A DNA stretch of 64,000 nt from G965227875 sp965227875 (GTDB lineage: Bacteria > Pseudomonadota > Alphaproteobacteria > Rhizobiales > JAJFHC01), in the NCBI GenBank assembly GCA_965227875.1, contig OZ245783.1, positions 806,001 to 870,000 of the forward strand, written 5' to 3'. Positions 18,167 to 26,932 of this stretch are shown piece by piece. The position numbers and the translations under genes are program-made. The notes beneath the pieces were generated by a model that saw only the letters and a list, made by a program, of their open reading frames with translations, was not told where the DNA came from and did no database searches. The stretch's first letter is position 1. Every line of letters begins with the position of its first letter.

Positions 18167-18637
18167 GTGAGCAGCACCGAACGGTTTCACTGGGAAGACT
18201 TCGAACCCGGCCAGGCCACGGAGTCGGGATCCTACCGCGTCACGGAGGAAGAGGTCGTCGCGTTCGCCGCCGAATTCGACCCCCAGCCCTTTCACCTCGA
18301 TGCGGCGGCCGCCGAACACACGCTGCTTGCCGGACTTGCGGCGAGCGGCTGGCATAGCTGCGCCATGCTGATGCACATGATCTGCGACGGCTACATCATG
18401 GACTCGAACTCCATGGGATCACCCGGCATGGAAGACGTGCGCTGGCGCGAACCCGTGCGCCCCGGCGACGTCCTGCGGATGCGACGGACCTGCCTGGAGG
18501 CCCGCGCGTCGCGCAGCCGGCCGGAAATGGGGCTCTGCCGTTTTGCCTGGGAGGTCCTCAACCAGAACGGCATGGTCGTCCTCACCGCCACGGGCACCCA
18601 GATGTTCGCCCGCCGCGACACAGAGGCTCCGTCCTGA
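18167..18637 (+). CDS. MaoC-like hotdog hydratase, first of a tandem pair
   Basis: A 156-residue single-hotdog MaoC-type protein. The hydratase signature is seen as AAEFDPQPFHLD, with the Asp/His pair, followed by GLAASGWHSCAMLM. Such proteins hydrate enoyl-CoA or act on related thioesters. The start is a GTG at 18167, with GGAAAGGA about nine bases upstream. The next gene starts one base after its stop, so the two may form a heteromer. It is divergent from the aromatic-acid binding-protein gene, which suggests, but does not show, a role in processing the ring-cleavage products. Confidence 0.8.
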   Translation: MSSTERFHWEDFEPGQATESGSYRVTEEEVVAFAAEFDPQPFHLDAAAAEHTLLAGLAASGWHSCAMLMHMICDGYIMDSNSMGSPGMEDVRWREPVRPGDVLRMRRTCLEARASRSRPEMGLCRFAWEVLNQNGMVVLTATGTQMFARRDTEAPS

Positions 18638-18638
18638 G

Positions 18639-19115
18639 ATGCTCGCGAAGTTCTTCGACGATATCCGCATCGGCGAACAGATGACATATGGCAGCCATGT
18701 CTTCAGCGCCGAGGAGATCAAGTCCTTCGCACGGCGCTATGACTGGCAGGTGTTCCACACCGACGAGGTCGCGGCACGCGACACGGCGTTCGGCGGGCTT
18801 TGCGCCAGTGGCTGGCACACTGCCGCGGTCTGCCAGAAGACATCCATCGACTGGCGTACCCTGCAGATCGCGTCCTCCCCAGGCCCGCGGCATCCGCAAC
18901 TCGGCCCCTCGCCCGGTTTCCGTGAACTGCGCTGGCTGAAGCCGGTCTTCGCGGGGGACGAGGTGACCTTTACCGGGCGCGTCACGGACAAGCGCGAGCT
19001 GACGTCGCGGCCCGGCTGGGGGCTCGTCGTCACCCGCAACGAGGGGCGCAACCAGGACGGTGTCCCGGTCTTCAGCGTGCTCTACGAGGTCTATGTCGAG
19101 CGTCGCGGGTCCTGA
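18639..19115 (+). CDS. MaoC-like hotdog hydratase, second of a tandem pair
   Basis: A 158-residue MaoC-type protein with ARRYDWQVFHTDEVAA followed by GGLCASGWHTAAVC, again with the signature Asp/His placement. The ATG at 18639 is one base from the previous stop; the frame is open further upstream but only inside the first gene. The two proteins are similar in plan but clearly diverged. The last 25 bases overlap the convergent aldolase gene. Substrate unknown. Confidence 0.8.
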   Translation: MLAKFFDDIRIGEQMTYGSHVFSAEEIKSFARRYDWQVFHTDEVAARDTAFGGLCASGWHTAAVCQKTSIDWRTLQIASSPGPRHPQLGPSPGFRELRWLKPVFAGDEVTFTGRVTDKRELTSRPGWGLVVTRNEGRNQDGVPVFSVLYEVYVERRGS

Positions 19116-19744
19116 CCGTAGCCCGCGAACTTTTCCAGTACCCTGTCCATCTCCGCATCGTCGAGCAGACGGCCGCCGCCGATCTTGAGGACCTCGACAT
19201 ACTGGCTGGCGAGCGTTTCGACTTCCATCGCGAGTTCGAGCGCGTCGCCGACCGTCGCGGCGACGGCCACCTGGCCGTGGTTGGCGAGCAGGCAGGCCCG
19301 GCGGCCCTCGAGAGCCGCGAGCGTCGCCGCGGCGAGTTCCTCGGTGCCGAACGTCTCATAGCCGGCACAGCGGATGTCCTTGCCCCCGGCGACGGCCACC
19401 ATGTAATGGAACGCCGGAATATCCCGGCCGGTACACGCGAGGGCCGTCGCATTGAGTGAATGGCAGTGCACGACCGCGCCGGCATCCGCGCGGTTGGCGT
19501 AGATCGCCAGATGGAAGTGCCATTCGCTGGACGGCTTGCGCTGCCCCGCCTCGACGGCACCGGAGCCCGAAAGGAGCACGATGTCATCCGGCGTCAGTTC
19601 GTCGTAGGGCATTCCCGTCGGCGTGATCAGCATGCCGTCGCCGCAGCGTGCCGAGACGTTGCCCGAGCGCTGGGGGCTCAGACCGGCATCCTGCATGGCC
19701 AGCGCGGCCTTGATGATGTCCTGTCTCGCCCGACGATGTTTCAT
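19091..19744 (-). CDS. Class II aldolase, likely 5-methylthioribulose-1-phosphate aldolase (DHAP shunt)
   Basis: A 217-residue class II aldolase/adducin-family protein. The metal site is visible as SSEWHFHLAIY and AVVHCHSLNATALAC, with a further His in ANHGQVAV. The acid Glu sits next to the first His pair. It is the last gene of mtnP-apt-mtnA-aldolase. In Rhodospirillum rubrum an adjacent class II aldolase (Ald2) cleaves 5-methylthioribulose 1-phosphate to DHAP and methylthioacetaldehyde, the DHAP shunt. The same order here supports that role. A dehydratase of the MtnB type is the main alternative, but no mtnC or mtnD is nearby. Confidence 0.78.
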   Translation of the reverse strand: MKHRRARQDIIKAALAMQDAGLSPQRSGNVSARCGDGMLITPTGMPYDELTPDDIVLLSGSGAVEAGQRKPSSEWHFHLAIYANRADAGAVVHCHSLNATALACTGRDIPAFHYMVAVAGGKDIRCAGYETFGTEELAAATLAALEGRRACLLANHGQVAVAATVGDALELAMEVETLASQYVEVLKIGGGRLLDDAEMDRVLEKFAGYGQDPRRST

Positions 19745-19747
19745 CGC

Positions 19748-20851
19748 TCAGGAACGTGCCCCGCCGCGTTCGGGATAGAGACCGATCAGCCCCTCGCGGC
19801 TCGCCTTGCACACGCCGCGGTCCGTGATGAGACCCGTCACCAGTCTGGCGGGCGTCACGTCGAAGGCGAAGTTGCCCGCGACGCTTCCCGGCGCGGCGAC
19901 CTCGACCGTTTCCACCCTGCCGTCCGGCATCCGGCCGGTTACGTGGGTGACCTCCTCCGGCGCCCTCTCCTCGATCGGGATTTCCGCCACGCCGTCCTCG
20001 ATCGTCCAGTCGATCGTGGTCGGCGGCAGCGCGACGTAGAACGGAACGCCGTTGTCGCACGCCGCGAGCGCCTTGAGATAGGTTCCGATCTTGTTGGCCA
20101 CGTCACCGGACGCGGCAGTCCGGTCGGTGCCGACGATGCACAGGTCCACATGGCCGTGCTGCATGAGATGTCCGCCGGCATTGTCGACGATCACCGTGTT
20201 CGGCACGCCGTGACTCGAAAGCTCCCAGGCGGTCAGGGCCGCGCCCTGGTTGCGGGGCCGGGTCTCGTCCACCCAGACATGGACATCGATGCCGGCATCG
20301 TGCGCCTGATAGACGGGCGACAGGGCCGTGCCCCAGTCCACCGTGGCGATCCACCCCGCGTTGCAGTGGGTGAGCACGTTGACGCGTCCGCTATTTCGCG
20401 ACTTCGCGTGTTCCCGGATAAGACCCAGGCCATGCTCACCGATCCGGCGATTGGTCTCGACGTCCTCGTCGCAGATCCGCGCCGCTTTCAGGTAGGCGGC
20501 GGCGGGACGGTCGTCGGGTGAAACATGACGAAGTGCGGTATCCATTTCGTCCAGCGCCCAGCGCAGGTTCACGGCCGTCGGCCGGGTGGCGGACAGTGTC
20601 CGGATGGCAAGATTCAGGCCGCTGTCGGACGCGTCTTCGCGAAGGGCGAGACAGATGCCGTAGGCGGCCGTGGCCCCGATCAGCGGAGCGCCGCGCACCT
20701 GCATTGTGGCGATGGCCCTTGCCGCATCCTCGAGACCGGTCAGGCGCGCGATTTCAAAACGGTGAGGCAGCAGCGTCTGGTCGATGATCTCCACCGACCA
20801 GCCGTCTTCGGCCAGCCAGATCGATCGATAGGAGACGCCGTCGACCTTCAT
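19748..20851 (-). CDS. mtnA: S-methyl-5-thioribose-1-phosphate isomerase
   Basis: It isomerises 5-methylthioribose 1-phosphate to the ribulose form in methylthioadenosine salvage. The eIF2B-like protein of 367 residues shows RGAPLIGATAAYG near the N-terminus, the catalytic Cys in THCNAGWIATVDWGTALSP and the catalytic Asp in GTDRTAASGDVANKIGTY. The ATG at 20851 (MKVDGVSYRSIWL) is the family start; the open frame runs further up, into apt. It lies 14 bases after apt and three bases before the aldolase. Confidence 0.93.
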   Translation of the reverse strand: MKVDGVSYRSIWLAEDGWSVEIIDQTLLPHRFEIARLTGLEDAARAIATMQVRGAPLIGATAAYGICLALREDASDSGLNLAIRTLSATRPTAVNLRWALDEMDTALRHVSPDDRPAAAYLKAARICDEDVETNRRIGEHGLGLIREHAKSRNSGRVNVLTHCNAGWIATVDWGTALSPVYQAHDAGIDVHVWVDETRPRNQGAALTAWELSSHGVPNTVIVDNAGGHLMQHGHVDLCIVGTDRTAASGDVANKIGTYLKALAACDNGVPFYVALPPTTIDWTIEDGVAEIPIEERAPEEVTHVTGRMPDGRVETVEVAAPGSVAGNFAFDVTPARLVTGLITDRGVCKASREGLIGLYPERGGARS

Positions 20852-20865
20852 CCGCCCGGCTCCGG

Positions 20866-21396
20866 TCAGTCGCCGTCGAACGTGCAGAGGGACGCGACGG
20901 CGATTCCCATCTTTTCGAGCACCGCCCTGCCGCCGAGTGCGGGAAGCTCGATGATGAAGCAAGCCCCCTCCGTGGTCCCGCCGGAACGCTTCACGAGCAG
21001 GGCCGCAGCTTCCGCCGTACCGCCGGTCGCGATGAGGTCATCCACCAGCAGGACCTTCTGGCCCGGGTCCACGGCATCCTCGTGCACCTCGACCATGTCC
21101 GTTCCGTACTCGAGTTCGTATTCCTGGCCGATGGTCTTCCAGGGCAGTTTGCCCTTCTTGCGGATCGGCACGAACCCCTTGCCAAGCTGATGCGCCACGG
21201 CGCCGCCGAGGATGAACCCCCGGGCTTCGATGCCCGCCACCAGGTCGATATCCACCGGACGATACTGCTCCACCAGCGCGTCGATGGCGGCACGGAATCC
21301 CGCTGCATCGCCCAGAAGCGTGGTCACGTCGCGGAACATGATGCCCGGTTTCGGGTAGTCCGGGATCGTGCGTACGAATTTCGTGAAGTCCGTCAT
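20866..21396 (-). CDS. apt: Adenine phosphoribosyltransferase
   Basis: A 176-residue cytoplasmic enzyme that turns adenine and PRPP into AMP. The PRPP-binding motif VLLVDDLIATGGTAEAA is at about residues 118-134, and the opening PDYPKPGIMFRDVTTLL is typical. It sits between mtnP (10 bases upstream) and mtnA. MtnP releases adenine, so the cluster recycles both the base and the sugar of methylthioadenosine. Confidence 0.95.
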   Translation of the reverse strand: MTDFTKFVRTIPDYPKPGIMFRDVTTLLGDAAGFRAAIDALVEQYRPVDIDLVAGIEARGFILGGAVAHQLGKGFVPIRKKGKLPWKTIGQEYELEYGTDMVEVHEDAVDPGQKVLLVDDLIATGGTAEAAALLVKRSGGTTEGACFIIELPALGGRAVLEKMGIAVASLCTFDGD

Positions 21397-21406
21397 GTTT
21401 CGCCCT

Positions 21407-22288
21407 TCAGCCGGCTGGGTTGATCACCCGCCCCGCGACCGCGTCGAGCCTGGCCAGGACGGCCGGATCCCGCGCTTCGGGCGGCGTGATGATCGATGTG
21501 TCGAGACACCGGTCGCTGCCGTCGGGACAGGCCTCGTGTTCCGCAGGAAAATCCTGCGCCACCCTGGCCACCAGACGGGCCGCGTTTGCCGCGTTTTCCT
21601 GCAGGATCCGGATGATCGACGGCACGTCCACGTCGCCGTGTTCGGGATGCCAGCAGTCATAATCCGTCACCATTGCGACAGTCGCGTAACAGATCTCTGC
21701 CTCGCGCGCGAGTTTGGCTTCGGGCATGTTGGTCATCCCGATGACGCTGCATCCCCAGCTCCGGTAAAGCTGAGATTCCGCATAGGTCGAGAACTGGGGG
21801 CCTTCCATCACCATGTAGGTTCCGCCCTGCGAATACGCGATGCCTTCCGCCTCCGCGGCCGCCACGAGCCGCCGCACAAGGCCGGGAGCGACCGGATGCG
21901 CCATGGGCACGTGGGCGACGCAACCTGTGCCGAAGAAGCTCTTGTCCCGCGCGAAGGTCCGGTCGATGAACTGGTCGACAAACACGAAACGCCCCGGCTC
22001 GAAATCTTCCCGCAGGGAGCCGCAGGCGGAAACGGAGATGAGGTCCGTGACACCGGCGCGCTTGAGCGCGTCTATGTTGGCCCGGTAGTTGATGTCGGTC
22101 GGCGACAATCTGTGGCCGCGCCCGTGACGGGGCAGGAAACGCACGTCCAGGCCGCCGATCCGGCCGAACATGACCTGATCCGACGGTTCGCCCCAGGGAC
22201 CCTCAACGGTTTCCCAGCGCGCGTCTTCGAGGCCGGGCAACTCGTATAGTCCGCTGCCGCCCACAATACCGAGTACAGACTGGGTCAT
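21407..22288 (-). CDS. mtnP: S-methyl-5'-thioadenosine phosphorylase
   Basis: It cleaves methylthioadenosine with phosphate to adenine and 5-methylthioribose 1-phosphate. The 293-residue protein opens with LGIVGGSGLYELPGL and has NYRANIDALKRAGVTDLISVSACGSL, then GMTNMPEAKLAREAEICYATVAMVTDYDCWH, the purine-site segment of MTA phosphorylases. It is the first gene of the salvage operon. Immediately upstream is the terminator that closes petABC, so transcription must start within about 45 bases, or read through. Confidence 0.94.
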   Translation of the reverse strand: MTQSVLGIVGGSGLYELPGLEDARWETVEGPWGEPSDQVMFGRIGGLDVRFLPRHGRGHRLSPTDINYRANIDALKRAGVTDLISVSACGSLREDFEPGRFVFVDQFIDRTFARDKSFFGTGCVAHVPMAHPVAPGLVRRLVAAAEAEGIAYSQGGTYMVMEGPQFSTYAESQLYRSWGCSVIGMTNMPEAKLAREAEICYATVAMVTDYDCWHPEHGDVDVPSIIRILQENAANAARLVARVAQDFPAEHEACPDGSDRCLDTSIITPPEARDPAVLARLDAVAGRVINPAG

Positions 22289-22334
22289 GCTGTCCCTTTT
22301 CCCCGATTGAAACCCGTTCGCTCAATGCCAAAGA

Positions 22335-22366
22335 AAAAGGCCTCCGTCCAGATGGGGAGGCCTTTT
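22335..22366 (-). terminator. Rho-independent terminator after petABC
   Basis: Bases 22335-22345 and 22356-22366 are perfect 11-base inverted repeats (AAAAGGCCTCC) with a 10-base loop. Read on the minus strand the stem is followed by TTTTTCTTT, a classic intrinsic terminator 24 bases after the petC stop. It separates petABC from the mtnP operon on the same strand. Confidence 0.93.
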
Positions 22367-22389
22367 CAGATTTTCGTGTTGTCGGGGAC

Positions 22390-23229
22390 TCAGGCCGGGG
22401 CCTTGATCCGCGTCCACAGTTTCTTCGTGGTGAAGTAGAGCAGACCCGCCAGGATGATGAGGTAGATCAGCACCTGGAAACCGATCCGCTTGCGTTCCTC
22501 GAGCTTGGGCTCTGCCGCCCACATCAGGAACTGCGTCACGTCCCGCGAAAGCTGGTCGACGCTGGCCTGCGTTCCGTCCGTATACTCGACGATGTCTTCG
22601 CTCAGCGGCGCCGCCATGGCGATCTGGTGTCCCGGGAACGCGGCGTTGTAGTTCATGCCCTCGTTCAGTTCGAAACCTTCCGGCGGCTCGACATAGCCGG
22701 TCAGGAGCGCATGGATGTAGTCGGCTCCGCCGGGACGAGCCTTGGCGATAACAGAGAGATCCGGGGGAAGTGCACCACCGTTTGAAGCGCGTGCCGCATT
22801 GTCGTTCGGAAACGGCGACGGGAACCGGTCGCTCGCACGCCCGGGCCGCTCGAACATGTCACCGTCTTCGTTCGGGCCGTCCTGGACCTGGGCTTCAGCT
22901 GCGATTGCCTTGACTTCCGCTTCCGAGAACTCCGGACCGCCCGGTTCTCCGAGATTGCGGTAGGACACATATTTCATCGAGTGACAGCTGGCGCAAACTT
23001 CCTTGTAGACGAGGAAGCCCCGCTGCAATGCCGCTCTGTCGTAGGTTCCGAAAATACCGTTGAACGACCAGTTCTGGCTTTCGATTTCCGGAACGTCGCC
23101 CGCAGCCTTTGCCCCGTGTACCGGAAGCGCAACCGCAATGCCCGATACGACCGCAGCAAGCGCTGCCGCACGGACGAGGAAACGGCCCTTGGACATCAGC
23201 AAGCTCATTTTGAAGTCTTTCTTGTGCAT
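22390..23229 (-). CDS. petC: Cytochrome c1 of the bc1 complex
   Basis: The haem c subunit of ubiquinol-cytochrome c reductase. A signal region (RFLVRAAALAAVVSGIAVALPVHGAKA) lies at about residues 17-43. The haem site is VCASCH, followed by SMKYVSYRNL. The C-terminal anchor is IGFQVLIYLIILAGLLYF, then a short basic tail. The protein is 279 residues from the ATG at 23229; the in-frame ATG at 23208 (MSLLMSKG) is an alternative start. It is last of petABC, 18 bases after petB, and is followed by a strong terminator. Confidence 0.95.
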   Translation of the reverse strand: MHKKDFKMSLLMSKGRFLVRAAALAAVVSGIAVALPVHGAKAAGDVPEIESQNWSFNGIFGTYDRAALQRGFLVYKEVCASCHSMKYVSYRNLGEPGGPEFSEAEVKAIAAEAQVQDGPNEDGDMFERPGRASDRFPSPFPNDNAARASNGGALPPDLSVIAKARPGGADYIHALLTGYVEPPEGFELNEGMNYNAAFPGHQIAMAAPLSEDIVEYTDGTQASVDQLSRDVTQFLMWAAEPKLEERKRIGFQVLIYLIILAGLLYFTTKKLWTRIKAPA

Positions 23230-23247
23230 ATCGTCCCAGCCTCCGGT

Positions 23248-24555
23248 TCAGGCGCGGCCATCGGGCGATGCCGTAGCCCCGCTCGCGGCCGCCGCTCCGC
23301 CGGTACCACCTCCGCCGCCGTCACCCTTGCCGCCTGACTTGGCGAGCACGGAATCGCTGATACTGGCCGGCAGGGGCTTCGGTTTCTCGATCAGGCCCAG
23401 AAGCGGAAGGATCACGAGGAAATGGATGAAATAGTACGCCGTGAGCAACTGCGCTGCGATGACGTAACCACCCTCCGCCGGCTTCGCACCGAGATACCCC
23501 AGTCCGAAGCAGACCACCAGGAAGATCCAGAAGAACTGCTTGTAAAGCGGGCGGTACCTGGCGGACCGGACACGGGACGTGTCCAGCCAGGGCAGCAGGA
23601 ACAGAACCCCGATGGCCGAGAACATGGCAAGCACCCCGCCAAGCTTGGACGGAATGGCGCGCAGGATCGCGTAGAACGGCAGGAAGTACCATTCCGGCAC
23701 GATGTGAGCCGGCGTCACCAGCGGGTTGGCCTCGATATAGTTGTCCGTGTGACCGAGCACGTTCGGCATGTAGAAGACAAAGGCCGCGAAGACGATCATG
23801 AAGCAGACCGCCGCAAAACCGTCCTTCACCGTGTAGTAGGGATGGAACGGCACCGTGTCCTGGCTCGACTTGACCGAAATGCCGGACGGATTGCCGTTTC
23901 CGGGCACGTGGAGCGCCCAGATATGCAGCCCGACAAGGCCGGCGATCACGAAGGGCAGCAGGTAGTGCAGGCTGAAGAAGCGGTTCAGCGTCGGGTTCTC
24001 GACCGAATATCCGCCCCACAGCCAGGTCACGACAGAGTCGCCGATCAGCGGGATGGCGCCGAACAGGTTGGTGATGACCTTCGCGCCCCAGAAGCTCATC
24101 TGGCCCCAGGGAAGGACGTAGCCCATGAAGGCCGTCGCCATCATCGCCAGGTAGATCAGGACGCCGATGATCCAGAGGACCTCGCGCGGCGCCTTGTAGG
24201 ATCCGTAGTAGAGCCCGCGGAACATGTGGATGTAGACCGCGATGAAGAACATCGAGGCGCCATTGGCATGCAGGTAGCGCAGCAGCCAGCCGTAGTTCAC
24301 GTCGCGCATGATGTGCTCGACACTGTCGAACGCCATGTCGGCGTGCGGCGTGTAGTGCATCACCAGCACGATCCCGGTGAGCAGCTGCACCATGAGGCAC
24401 AACGTGAGAATCCCGCCGAACGTCCAGAAGTAGTTCAGATTCTTGGGCGTCGGATAGGCGACGAATGACGAATGAACCAGGCCGATGATCGGCAGACGGC
24501 TCTCGAACCAGCGCGCGACAGCATTCTGCGGCTGATAGGTTGAATGTCCGCTCAT
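23248..24555 (-). CDS. petB: Cytochrome b of the bc1 complex
   Basis: The membrane subunit with haems bL and bH and both quinone sites. I place the start at the ATG at 24555 (MSGHSTYQPQNAVARWFESRLP), giving 435 residues; the frame upstream overlaps petA. Visible hallmarks are WTFGGILTLCLMVQLLTGIVL, the LRYLHANGASMFFI haem helix with His, GYVLPWGQMSFWGAKVI at the Qo site, and the PEWYF motif. The last 30 residues are a Gly/Ala-rich tail. It lies 11 bases after petA. Confidence 0.96.
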   Translation of the reverse strand: MSGHSTYQPQNAVARWFESRLPIIGLVHSSFVAYPTPKNLNYFWTFGGILTLCLMVQLLTGIVLVMHYTPHADMAFDSVEHIMRDVNYGWLLRYLHANGASMFFIAVYIHMFRGLYYGSYKAPREVLWIIGVLIYLAMMATAFMGYVLPWGQMSFWGAKVITNLFGAIPLIGDSVVTWLWGGYSVENPTLNRFFSLHYLLPFVIAGLVGLHIWALHVPGNGNPSGISVKSSQDTVPFHPYYTVKDGFAAVCFMIVFAAFVFYMPNVLGHTDNYIEANPLVTPAHIVPEWYFLPFYAILRAIPSKLGGVLAMFSAIGVLFLLPWLDTSRVRSARYRPLYKQFFWIFLVVCFGLGYLGAKPAEGGYVIAAQLLTAYYFIHFLVILPLLGLIEKPKPLPASISDSVLAKSGGKGDGGGGGTGGAAAASGATASPDGRA

Positions 24556-24566
24556 GAATTGTCCCC

Positions 24567-25121
24567 TCAGCCGATCTTGATTGTCGTATCGGTCAGAAAT
24601 TCGTACTGCGGCACCGGCAGGTTCTCCGGAGCCGGGCCCTTCCGGATACGGCCCGAGGTATCGTAGTGCGAACCGTGGCAGGGGCAGAACCAGCCGCCGA
24701 ATTCGCCGGCCTGGCCGAGCGGCACGCATCCCAGGTGGGTGCAGACGCCGACCATCACCAGGAAGGCCTCGTTGCTGGCACGGTTCTCGTCGGTCGCCGG
24801 CAGGTCACCGCTGAGATTGTCGTTGCGGGCAATCTGGTCCGGGAGATCGTCGATCGACACTGCCCTGGCTTCCTCGATCTCCTTGGCCGTGCGATGCCGG
24901 ATGAAGACCGGATTGCCGCGCCATTTGACCGTGATGCTCTGGCCTTCCTCGATGGCGCTCAGATCGACCTCGATCGAGGCCAGCGCCTTGACGGATGCAT
25001 CCGGGTTCATCTGGTCGATGAACGGCCAGATCGCCGCCGCGGCGCCCACCGCTGCGACGGAACCCGTGGCTATGTAGAGAAAGTCGCGGCGTGTCGGTTC
25101 AGCCGTATCCGTTTGTGCCAC
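24567..25121 (-). CDS. petA: Rieske iron-sulfur subunit of the bc1 complex
   Basis: The 2Fe-2S protein that takes electrons from quinol at the Qo site. From the GTG start at 25121 it has 184 residues: a twin-arginine motif TRRDFLYIATG, a single membrane anchor at about residues 14-34, and the cluster ligands in CTHLGC (127-132) and CPCHGS (146-151). The open frame continues 95 codons upstream without homology-like sequence. An AAGGGG ribosome site before the GTG supports the chosen start. First gene of petABC and divergent from trmL. Confidence 0.95.
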   Translation of the reverse strand: MAQTDTAEPTRRDFLYIATGSVAAVGAAAAIWPFIDQMNPDASVKALASIEVDLSAIEEGQSITVKWRGNPVFIRHRTAKEIEEARAVSIDDLPDQIARNDNLSGDLPATDENRASNEAFLVMVGVCTHLGCVPLGQAGEFGGWFCPCHGSHYDTSGRIRKGPAPENLPVPQYEFLTDTTIKIG

Positions 25122-25414
25122 CGTTAATCCCCTTGATACCGAAAAGAGAAATATCCCCGACGCATCCCGCTTAGGCAGCCCTCGCACCGGTTGGATCCCG
25201 GCGTCAAACGTAGTTGACGTCCGATCTCCGTGACGGGCCAACATACTCTGGCAGCCGCGAAAACCGGACAAGGAAAACCGCCCCGCAGGACAGGAATCTG
25301 GAGCATCTTTTGGCACTCTTGCCATTGAATGTCCAGCGTGGATGCCGTCTTTGGCAAAATGTCGCATAAACCGGAATTCGGCACTTTCGACACTCCTGGA
25401 CACCATCGACTGTC
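25122..25414. other. Divergent intergenic region between petA and trmL
   Basis: About 290 bases hold the promoters of petABC (minus) and trmL-hemF (plus), but no convincing consensus pair is visible for either. A small inverted repeat TGGCA-CTCT-TGCCA lies at 25311-25324, and a GTTTGACG is present at the petA-proximal side on the minus strand. No gene is seen here. Confidence 0.4.
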
Positions 25415-25903
25415 ATGACGATCCGCATCGCACTTTACCAGCCCGACATCCCCCAGAATACCGGAACGATTATCCGCATGGCGGCCTGTTTTTCGGTCGG
25501 TGTCGACATCATCGAACCGGCCGGATTCTCTCTGTCGGACCGCTGGCTCAGGCGGGCGGGCATGGACTACCTTGAGCGGGCCACGCTGACCCGCCACACC
25601 AGCTTCGAGGACTTCCGCGCGGCGACCGCCGGGGAGGGCCGCCTCGTCCTTCTCACCACGTCGGGCGCAACCGACCTGCACGACTTCGTCTTCGAACCGG
25701 GCGACACCCTTCTCTTCGGCCGTGAAAGCGAAGGCGCGCCACCCCGGGTGCACGAGGCCGCCGACGCGCGAATCGTCATTCCCATGGCCGCCGGGATGAG
25801 GTCCCTCAACCTCGCCGTTTCCGCCGCCATTGCGACGGCGGAGGCCTTGCGTCAAATTGGCGGCTTCCCAACCCGGACGGACACCGACACGATCCCGCCA
25901 TGA
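25415..25903 (+). CDS. trmL: tRNA (cytidine/uridine(34)-2'-O)-methyltransferase
   Basis: A SPOUT-family methyltransferase that modifies the wobble ribose in tRNA-Leu isoacceptors. The 162-residue protein opens with IRIALYQPDIPQNTGTIIRMAACF. It has the knotted SAM site in DTLLFGRESEGAPPRVHEAADARIVIPM and ends SLNLAVSAAIATAEALRQ, all typical of TrmL. Its stop overlaps the hemF start in an ATGA arrangement, so the two are coupled. Confidence 0.92.
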   Translation: MTIRIALYQPDIPQNTGTIIRMAACFSVGVDIIEPAGFSLSDRWLRRAGMDYLERATLTRHTSFEDFRAATAGEGRLVLLTTSGATDLHDFVFEPGDTLLFGRESEGAPPRVHEAADARIVIPMAAGMRSLNLAVSAAIATAEALRQIGGFPTRTDTDTIPP

Positions 25904-26802
25904 CAGAAGACCACATGACCGAAGAACGATCGCTCGAGTCCCGCAAACGGCGCGCGCGGGCCTGGTTCGAGTCCCTCCGGGACGACATCTGCGCCGCCTT
26001 CGAGGCGCTGGAGGACGAACCCGGCATGCCACTCGGCGACCGTCCGGCCGGTCGTTTCGAGCGCACGCCGTGGAACCGCAAGGACGCGTCTGCCGGGGAC
26101 GGCGGCGGCGGGGTCATGTCCATCATGCATGGCCGGGTCTTCGAGAAGGTGGGCGTGCACGTCTCGACCGTCCATGGCGAGTTCTCTCAAGAGTTCCGCA
26201 ACCAGATTCCCGGGGCGGAGGAAGACCCGCGGTTCTGGGCCAGCGGCATCTCGCTCATCGCGCATCTGCACAATCCGAACGTGCCGGCCGTCCACATGAA
26301 CACCCGTTTCGTGGTGACCACCCGGGACTGGTTCGGCGGCGGCGCCGACCTCACGCCCGTGCTCGACGCCCGCCGCACCCAGGAAGACCCCGATTCGGTC
26401 GCCTTTCATGCGGCGATGAAGGCGGCCTGCGAACCTCACGACGTGGCCGACTACGACCGCTACCGCCAGTGGTGCGACGAGTATTTCTACCTGCCCCACC
26501 GCGACGAGCCGCGGGGCATAGGCGGCATTTTCTACGACCGGCACAATTCCGGCGACTGGGAGGCGGACTTCGCGTTCACCCAGGACGTGGGCCGCCGGTT
26601 CCTGGACGTCTATCCCGGCATCGTCCGGCGAAACATGGGCACGGCCTGGACCGACGCCCAGCGCGAAGAACAGCTCGTCCGGCGCGGACGCTACGTGGAG
26701 TTCAACCTGCTCTACGACCGCGGCACGCTTTTCGGCCTGAAGACGGGCGGAAACGTCGACTCCATCCTGTCCTCCATGCCGCCCGCGGTGAAGTGGCCCT
26801 GA
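25900..26802 (+). CDS. hemF: Oxygen-dependent coproporphyrinogen III oxidase
   Basis: It converts coproporphyrinogen III to protoporphyrinogen IX with oxygen in haem synthesis. The 300-residue protein has MSIMHGRVFEKVGVHVSTVHGEF, NTRFVVTTRDWFGGGADLTP and the closing RGTLFGLKTGGNVDSILSSMPP, all HemF signatures. It starts at the ATG overlapping the trmL stop. Haem supply next to petABC makes physiological sense, although the transcripts diverge. Confidence 0.95.
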   Translation: MTEDHMTEERSLESRKRRARAWFESLRDDICAAFEALEDEPGMPLGDRPAGRFERTPWNRKDASAGDGGGGVMSIMHGRVFEKVGVHVSTVHGEFSQEFRNQIPGAEEDPRFWASGISLIAHLHNPNVPAVHMNTRFVVTTRDWFGGGADLTPVLDARRTQEDPDSVAFHAAMKAACEPHDVADYDRYRQWCDEYFYLPHRDEPRGIGGIFYDRHNSGDWEADFAFTQDVGRRFLDVYPGIVRRNMGTAWTDAQREEQLVRRGRYVEFNLLYDRGTLFGLKTGGNVDSILSSMPPAVKWP

Positions 26803-26932
26803 CGCAACCGGTCGAACATCCCCGCCGATCAAGCAGGTGTGAGTTGGCAAGCGACGCGTCTTCTGGCCTATAGTCGTTTCGTACGGCTCGCCCCGATGTC
26901 GGCGGATGGGCCGTCATACAGGGGGTGGCGCC

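Noticed and set aside
25122..25406. Longer version of the Rieske protein starting at 25406
   Set aside because: The extra 95 residues have no family-like sequence and no ribosome site; the GTG at 25121 has AAGGGG and puts TRRDF at the N-terminus as expected.
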